This document shows positions 58,750 to 64,000 of a stretch of DNA of 64,000 nucleotides, in pieces (position 1 is the stretch's first letter; each line of letters opens with the position of its first letter). The stretch is from positions 1 to 64,000 of the forward strand of contig ARYC01001245.1 of NCBI GenBank assembly GCA_000711775.1, written 5' to 3'. Below the pieces are notes generated by a model. It was given only the letters and a program-made list of their open reading frames with translations, made no database searches and was not told the origin of the DNA. This DNA comes from Oxytricha trifallax. Lineage: Eukaryota; Ciliophora; Spirotrichea; Sporadotrichida; Oxytrichidae. The translations under genes and the position numbers were made by a program.

Positions 58750-59279
58750 GTTTACAGATCTAAGAAATGATATTCAAATTTAAGTTTATTGATTTCAATT
58801 ATATACCTCTGTAAAACTTACTATTAAATATGGGCATCCTATAGGAGGTCAACCTCTTAGAAGGATATGGAGAAGGTTTTGAGAACTGGTTTCAAACTTG
58901 AGAGATTGATATCAATTTCTACTGTTATAGTTCCATATTTTTAAATTTAAATTGGTACGTACTTAATTAGGAGCTTTAATTAAAGCTAGTACTTAATTAG
59001 GAGCACCCTAAATTTAATCACAAAATCACAAAATATCTCCTAAAGCAGTACGTGTTTAATAAGGTGCAGCTCCTAAATCGGTACGTGCTGTAATCAACTT
59101 ATTATTGATAGAATAAAATGTTGTTGCTTTCTCATCTATATTTAGAGCTGGATCGTCTCTTAACACTCATAATTCTTCCCTAATACTCTAAGAACTCCCT
59201 TGAAACTTGTAGGCTTGCAAAGCTCTCATATATTCTAAGTTATAAAGGCAGTTTTATAATTTAAAATTCAAATTTAAAT
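58750..59279. promoter_or_regulatory. TBE-E divergent intergenic region
   Basis: Contains the conserved AAATATGGGCATCCTATAGGAGGTCAACCT block (about 58826-58856; first 20 bases AAATATGGGCATCCTATAGG) and repeated GTACTTAATTAGGAGC words (about 58965-59010), the third subfamily's counterpart of the GGTACTAATTAA motif. Confidence 0.55.
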
Positions 59280-60186
59280 ATGAGAAATTGCAAACAAGTG
59301 TGTGGGAGACAGAGAGGAGGAGAAAGTTAAACATGAAATTTCAATGTAAGCAGAGGAAGTTTAAGTATATTTTTGTGAGAAATGTGAAAGAGACTTCACT
59401 CATAAATTTAGCTGGTACAGACATTTGAAGGTCCATAAGGAATCTAACCCTACTGTATACTTAAAGCATGATAAAGTTTATTGAAATTATGATTGCTTTG
59501 AGTGCCATAAGCATGACTCTCATACAAGAGACTTAAAGAAGCATCTTTTAAAAGCTCATAAGAAAGAAATTGAAGTTGAAGATTAAGATACTCAACTGAA
59601 GTTGCTCAACAAAAGAAGAGCAAGGGAGGCTCTTTAAGTTCAGGAACTTTAATAAGCAAGTGAATCAGAGTATGTGAGGATAGCACGCAACCTCTTAGCA
59701 TCAAAGGTCACTAAAATCATGATTAAAATATAACACAAGAAAATTCGAGTACTTGCTTAGATTGATTTAGATACTTCTCTCTTAAGCTACCTAATTCAAG
59801 AGGATTCCTATGACAAGAAAGTTGTTAAGGATTATCAGTTTCCTTAAAAATTATATCTTTTCAACTATCTCCTTAGTGATGATAAGTATTAAATGGAGTT
59901 TACAAATGAGCATCAAGTTCTCACTCATGCAAAGTTTAAAGAGTGTAAATACTTAATAAAGATAGATGCTGTTCTACTCGCCAAAGATCATGTTGCTTTC
60001 AAGCTCCCACTATTTCAAATGCCCCTCAGAGATTTCATTAGTGATCAAAGGAATCATAAGTAGCTTGCTTTGATAGCAACTTAAACCTTAGAAGGCATAA
60101 AAGAGTTACATAAGTTAGGCTTTGTTTACAGAGATTTGAAGCCTGAGAATATAATGAAAAACTTTTCATCTGTAAGAGTGACAATT

Positions 60187-60199
60187 ATTGACTTCAACA
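60187..60199. repeat. 13-bp target duplication of compact retroelement 2 (5')
   Basis: ATTGACTTCAACA, repeated at 61845-61857; it encodes the IDFN motif of the kinase. Confidence 0.88.
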
Positions 60200-60246
60200 A
60201 TTATTAAACTAGAAAGTTAAAAGTTTCAGGTACGAAACCTCTTTCT

Positions 60247-61722
60247 ATGGAACCGTCTCAAATCTCTCTCAAAAATACTTTCAAATAATTTGAGAAGCTT
60301 TCAGTACTTTTCTCACAAGCATTCATATTTTAAAGAGACTACCTTCCCAAAATCAACTAGGTATCTCTTACACTAAAAAAGCTAAATGAATAAGGAACAA
60401 ATTGTTTCCTTAATAAAATGGAAGTTTCCTACCTAAAGAAAACTTGGCTCCAACTGATGAGCTTCAAAGTCTTCCAAAAGAGGGTAGAAGAACATATATC
60501 AACCACAGATATCTACGAGTTAATATACACAACACTATGTGCTATAGGTAGACCAAATAGAACAACTGAATAAGTTCTTCTACTCTAAATCACCACTCAA
60601 CTACTTCTCACTACTACATAGTAGCTTTAGAAATCCTTACAAAACCCTATTTAGTAAGGAAACAACTTAACTCCAAAATAGGTATCTTACTCAATGACGC
60701 AATAGATCGGTATACATACTGAACAGAAATTAATAACCCACTAGTCAAAAATTCCCATTAATTAGATCGGTAATTAAATTAATTTAATTAAATTAATTAA
60801 TAATAATATCTTTTAAGTTATTAATAATAAAATTCTAATTAACAAAAGAAGACTGGGATAGAGTTAATTGATTAAATAATAGAATCATTCCAATCACTCA
60901 ATCAAACTTCAAAATAACTAATTGAGTAACAAAGATAATCCACAAAAATAATAGCTAACAAAGTGACAAGAATGCTTGGGAAAAGTCAGGATAATGCCAA
61001 TAAAAGAATAAAGCAAGAAATGATAGTTAACACTAACAGCCTCAAATAAGACCAAGAGGACTTAAAAATTTCTATTGAAGCCATAGGCCAGATACTTTAA
61101 ACTAACACTATTCAATAGTAACTATATCACAACTAAATCCTAGAAGAAAGGAGATAGAATGAATTAGAAACATCAAAGTAAAAACTATCAAAGTAACCAT
61201 GATCAACATCAATAAAAAACTGGAAATGCCACAATAAAATACAATAACATCAAGGAACACATCTAAATTGATAACGAAAACAATTCTAGAATTTTCGAGC
61301 TAATTGATGATAAATACTAAGCTCAACTCAAGACCTTCTTTACATAAATACAGGACAAATGGGTTGATAGCTTTTAATACTTGTATGTGGCATAACCAAA
61401 AGCCATCTTACAACTTCTAGAGTCAAATATGATGAAACTACTTAGAATGATTGATGATTTATATGAATCAGACAGAATTAAATTACAACCACATTAGAGA
61501 AGATTTATGGAACTAAAACACAAGAACTACATCATGAGAGACCATGAAAAACTAGAAGTCTTCTTGATTCATCATGATTTAATGGTAACACTAGCTAAAG
61601 CTTATGCACTTAACCTTAACCTTCCTGACATGACGAGACACAGAGAGTTAATGGAAAAAGACAACATCTAACTCAGAGAGAGACAAACGCTCCCCCACTA
61701 CGGGTAGAAGCACAGAAGATGA
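60247..61722 (+). pseudogene. ORF(s) of compact element 2, Gln-rich, frameshifted
   Basis: ATG 60247 (MEPSQISLKNTFKQFEKLSV) is open for ~240 codons to TGA near 60963, very rich in Gln encoded by TAA/TAG. A shift near 60930 leads to TRMLGKSQDNANKRIKQEMI. A further shift near 61200 leads to IFELIDDKYQAQLKTFFTQI, PKAILQLLESNMMKLLRMID, RDHEKLEVFLIHHDLMVTLA, ending RQTLPHYGQKHRR at TGA 61720-61722. The second half looks helical. No known domain; the N-terminal reading frame is the weakest part. Confidence 0.55.
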
Positions 61723-61754
61723 TCAAAGTTTGAATTATACTTCTTTATTTACTA

Positions 61755-61844
61755 AAAGGGCTTGTCCCTTACTTGCACTAAAAAGCAATCAAGATCGGGA
61801 GTCCCCAGAGACCTCAATGTCATCTAATTATTATTATTATTATT
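61755..61844 (+). other. 3' module and (ATT)n tail of compact element 2
   Basis: Shares AAAGGGCTNGTCC, GATCGGGNGTCCC and AGAGACCTCAATGT with 46889-46989; a short stem-loop before the tail is possible. Confidence 0.75.
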
Positions 61845-62182
61845 ATTGACTTCAACAGAGCATGAAGGGTAGAAGTATCAAGGCTAGGAAGTGTTATGAG
61901 AACTCACGGTTATTATCCAGAAAGAGAAGACTGGGATGGAGATTTTCACAGAGATAAGTGGGCTATGACAGCAATAATAATCAATAGAGCAGTAGAGTTG
62001 TGGTTAAGTAAGATAAACTTCAGACATCTCCCATATGATCCAAAAGTGCATTTTGAGTGATTAAATTAGATACATTTACTATAAATTTCACATTATAACC
62101 TATTAATAACTCCAATCCTTAAAAGATTTCCTACAAATTAAAGCACTTATAAACCTCATTTAGGGGTTTAGGGGTTTTGAAT

Positions 62183-62485
62183 GGTAATGGATTCTTTGCA
62201 TTAATTATTGAGAGAGAAAAAAAACCCAGTTTCTTTATATATTATAACTTATAGAACTTCAATCAGAAATACCTTAACTTTGGGACAAACCTCTAATTTT
62301 TTATGATATAAGGACTATAGTATACATAAATTAAACTCTTTGATTTAAAATGAAAACATAGTAGATGATATATTTAAAAAAAATTAATGATATAACTCAG
62401 ATAAAAGAATTTGAAGAATAGGGAGATTAATTAAAAATGATGCAAATATACATTCATATAAATAATCTTGTCTGTCAATGTTTCT
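62183..62485. other. AT-rich spacer between TBE-E and gene-like DNA
   Basis: No supported frame. Confidence 0.5.
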
Positions 62486-62956
62486 TCACTTGACTTTGTA
62501 TAATTGAGTGAAATTCTCTGAGCACTGTGACCATTCGAAGTGATAGCTAATTTTAACATCGATTTCTCTGAAGCTAGCCATGCTCTTTCTTACAGCAATT
62601 GAACCTCTGAGGACCTCTCCTATACAAATGGTGAGCTCACGATTCATCTAGAACACAACTTGCTTCCAGTGATTAGAGGCACAGTATGGGGAGGTGGTAA
62701 GAGCAATAGGGTTTTATGGGTCTCTGAAGTCATTCATTGTTGAACCATGTGATTAGGCGTGGCATTTATCATTGCAGTTGAATGTAGTTTCATGTTCTGA
62801 GGTGGACCCATCTTCACCCTTGTGCATGGTGCAGAGATTTAAATCAAGAACCCTGCACTCGTTTGAGATAATCATGTCACCCTTGCAAATGTCATTTAAT
62901 GGCTCGTTTATGAAGTTTCCTGCCCCACCTTACATATCAACACCATACACATCATC
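62486..62956 (-). pseudogene. PRMT1-type protein arginine methyltransferase, C-terminal part
   Basis: The minus strand is open from 62956 to TGA 62488-62486. VYGVDMQGGAGNFINEPLND and LDLNLCTM match the start of the PRMT beta-barrel (VYGFDM...EPLVD...DIYT-like), and TTSPYCASNHWKQVVFQMNR with GEVLRGSIAVRKS matches the HWKQ...F...G.I region near the PRMT C-terminus. The catalytic Rossmann domain is absent. Between them (near 62755-62790) the visible frame is poor, but another phase reads ITWFNNE where PRMTs have a YFN/WFD motif, so two compensating frameshifts are likely. TGA at 62957-62959 closes it upstream. It could be one precursor segment or a decayed copy. Confidence 0.7.
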
Positions 62957-62959
62957 TCA

Positions 62960-63040
62960 GATAAAGCAAGTTGCAAAATTAGGTATCAGGGGTTTTTCGC
63001 AAAACAGTATTGCAAACGAGAGCAAAAAAGAATTTTCCTG
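62960..63040. other. Junction between gene-like fragments
   Basis: No frame continues convincingly from either side; a germline junction or decay is possible. Confidence 0.35.
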
Positions 63041-63380
63041 TTGAGGGGCTGGCAGAGGCACCTCGCGATTCTCCATGTTTTGATCTGCGGAAATGGAGTC
63101 TCCGACTCAGACATCTACCCCAGGGCCGAGATAATTGAACATCTTTATTTTTCAGAACACCCTATGGCATTAAGCGAGCGCTTTGGGAACATTTCCTTGG
63201 TAATGGTATCGATGATGTTGATCAAATTAATCTTAAACTTGCGGATCTCTCTTGACTGTTTAACCTTTCCTCTCTGCCCCAAGCCTCTTCCTCTATCTTT
63301 CTGTGCTGGACGCTTTTGCGGATTCCTCCACTATACTAAGGATTTCACTTAAGATGGAGTGCTCTTTCTAATGGGGGAGA
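63040..63380 (-). pseudogene. Unknown coding fragment on the minus strand
   Basis: Two overlapping minus-strand phases look protein-like. One reads EHSILSEILSIVEESAKASS and TERQRKRLGAERKGQ (about 63365-63250). The other reads VKQSREIRKFKINLINIIDT, ITKEMFPKRSLNAIGCSEKQ and CSIISALGQMSESETP (about 63270-63070), using TAA and TAG as Gln. A real protein probably switches from the first to the second by a frameshift. GC content is well above the window average. No family recognised. Confidence 0.45.
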
Positions 63381-63850
63381 AGAGGAATCTTTGAGTAGTA
63401 TACTGTGCGCGCTGCACTCGTTGGCGTCTCAACCAATGGGGTTCCCACCCACTCTGGCTCTTCAGAGCTTTTAAATGACTTCTTCGCACAAAAGGGAACA
63501 GGCTCAGATGCCAAGAGAGTAGAAGTTGATCTATGTTTAGGAAGCAGTGAATACAAGACTTTCTATCACTATAACTCTTTCAGTCCTTGCGTTTATGCAA
63601 ACAGTATCAGTTCAAATGAAGTTGCTACATCATGCTCTTCAAATTCACAATGCACAAAGGACTACTTGAAATACGCCAACACTAACCTTCCAACTGCCCA
63701 AAGAGTCACTAGTATTGTGGGTATTGCATGAGATTGTCACATGATTGTTGGACCATACAAAGCCGCTGGGGTTTTATGGCAGCCATGTGATGTTGATGGT
63801 TGTAATGGTGTTACAGTAAATGGCAAATACGTCAATGGCTCCACCCCCCT
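63372..63850 (+). pseudogene. YHYH-domain-like protein fragment with in-frame TGA
   Basis: The plus strand reads YTVRAALVGVSTNGVPTHSG, then CLGSSEYKTFYHYNSFSPCV (YHYN where the family has YHYH), RVTSIVGIA-TGA-DCHMIVGPY, KAAGVLWQPCDVDGCNGVTV. G-A-x-D-G-x-x-I-x-G-P-Y and LW-x-PCDVD-x-CNG are features I associate with YHYH-family proteins, common in ciliates and some bacteria. TGA at 63729-63731 sits where the family has a codon before D-G-H, and that Gly is Cys, so this copy looks decayed. After 63840 the frame (LLHCTHACRAP) no longer resembles the family, implying another shift. The start is not identified. Confidence 0.62.
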
Positions 63851-64000
63851 CTTACACTGTACCCATGCCTGCAGGGCACCCCGCTGGTAGTAGTGGCCCA
63901 GTGTTGCCTCTACTAGAAGCCATTAGCACTGGTCGTGTATTTCTTATCATCCTGGATTAGATTGCTGTCTAAGGGGGGTCCCATTTATAGCTGATAGTAA
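63851..64000 (+). other. GC-richer gene-like DNA to the window end
   Basis: Probably continuation of the YHYH-like region after a frameshift; no reliable frame. Confidence 0.3.

Larger units (their letters stand above)
60200..61844 (+). mobile_element. Compact one-ORF retroposed element 2 (1645 bp) with (ATT)n tail
   Basis: Flanked by ATTGACTTCAACA on both sides and ending in (ATT)n. A 47-bp leader, open frame(s) from 60247 to 61722, and a 3' module AAAGGGCTTGTCCC...GATCGGGAGTCCCC...GACCTCAATGT as in element 1. Size, architecture and 3' end agree with element 1; the encoded protein does not. It has no reverse transcriptase. Confidence 0.83.
59280..62060 (+). pseudogene. TBE 57 kDa zinc-finger/kinase (TBE-E), split by a retroelement
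   Basis: The start region is at ATG 59280 and the stop TGA at 62058-62060. Fingers: CEKCERDFTHKFSWYRHLKVH, then a degenerate second finger (CFECHKHDSHTRDLKKH) with TGA near 59484. Kinase: KLYLFNYLLSDD, NEHQVL, FVYRDLKPENIM (HRD changed to YRD), TIIDFN at 60180-60199, where compact element 2 is inserted; it resumes RA-TGA-RVEVSRLGSV, HGYYPEREDWDGD, DKWAMTAIIIN. Nonsense codons and the N-terminal frameshift (near 59345) mark it as dead independent of the insertion. Confidence 0.87.
56152..62179. mobile_element. TBE-E, TBE of a third subfamily carrying two nested insertions
   Basis: The left end is CAAAACCCC (single repeat unit) and the right end GGGGTTTAGGGGTTTTG, with AAT duplications at 56149-56151 and 62180-62182. 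Subterminal sequence is TBE1-like (GAGGTTTATAAGTGCTTTGAT), but the proteins differ clearly from both TBE1 and TBE-C. Order: 42 kDa plus, 22 kDa minus, 57 kDa plus. It contains a 651-bp MITE (58081-58731) and a 1645-bp retroposed element (60200-61844). Confidence 0.92.

Noticed and set aside
62772..63352. Two plus-strand ORFs of 90-103 codons
   Set aside because: They lie opposite minus-strand frames with recognisable PRMT motifs or in-frame Gln TAA/TAG codons, so they are antisense shadows.
1..64000. Pervasive nonsense mutation if read with the standard code
   Set aside because: TAA and TAG fall at Gln positions in conserved proteins in several independent elements, so the ciliate code explains them; only TGA was counted as a stop.

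Overview
The window reads as germline (micronuclear) DNA of a spirotrich ciliate of the Oxytricha/Stylonychia type. Two things show this. First, every recognisable coding region stays open only if TAA and TAG are read as glutamine and TGA is the sole stop. Second, five elements (four complete or internally deleted, one cut by the window edge) are Telomere-Bearing Elements (TBEs): four carry C4A4-type telomeric repeats at their ends and 3-bp AAT/ATT target duplications, the decayed end of the fifth does not, and all carry the TBE gene set (42 kDa DDE transposase, 22 kDa protein, 57 kDa zinc-finger/kinase). Species assignment is inference. The DNA is very AT-rich, with a few GC-richer coding islands, as expected for precursor segments set in eliminated DNA.

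Layout. 1-2485: decayed TBE-A, followed by a ~165-bp tandem repeat. 3621-12822: a full-length LINE-type retrotransposon on the minus strand with 15-bp target duplications. It has an EN-RT gene and then a second, intact ORF with a Ulp1-like peptidase signature. The EN-RT gene is split by TBE1 (7644-11757), which has identical 81-bp inverted repeats. 14546-18254: a long-inverted-repeat element with TA target duplication, carrying an unknown ORF that is cut by an internally deleted TBE-B (15455-17632). 18.3-23 kb: AT-rich with two coding-like islands. 23039-23830: a near-perfect foldback element. 24187-28252: TBE-C. 28.3-45.3 kb: mostly AT-rich DNA with islands near 30.6-30.9 and 35.7-37.0 kb. 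45354-46989: a compact retroposed element with one long ORF and an (ATT)n tail. 49084-53183: TBE-D. 54086-55863: a Merlin/IS1016-type transposon with 9-bp target duplication, tandem-repeat termini and GC-rich palindromes. 56152-62179: TBE-E, itself hit by a 651-bp MITE and by a second compact retroposed element. 62.49-64 kb: gene-like DNA with a PRMT1-type methyltransferase C-terminus, an unknown ORF and a YHYH-domain-like ORF, all damaged or fragmentary.

How it fits together. The window is a stratified pile of mobile elements, and target duplications fix the order of many insertions. The TBE genes are known from this group as domesticated helpers of programmed genome rearrangement; most copies here carry frameshifts or nonsense codons, but the TBE1 57 kDa gene appears intact and the TBE-D transposase nearly so. 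The most unusual items are: (i) the LINE whose entire 42-nt 5' leader is repeated in front of its second ORF; (ii) two ~1.64-kb one-ORF retroposed elements that share only a 3' module; (iii) the Merlin element with extravagant ends; (iv) minute introns (26 and ~36 nt) in the 22 kDa gene.
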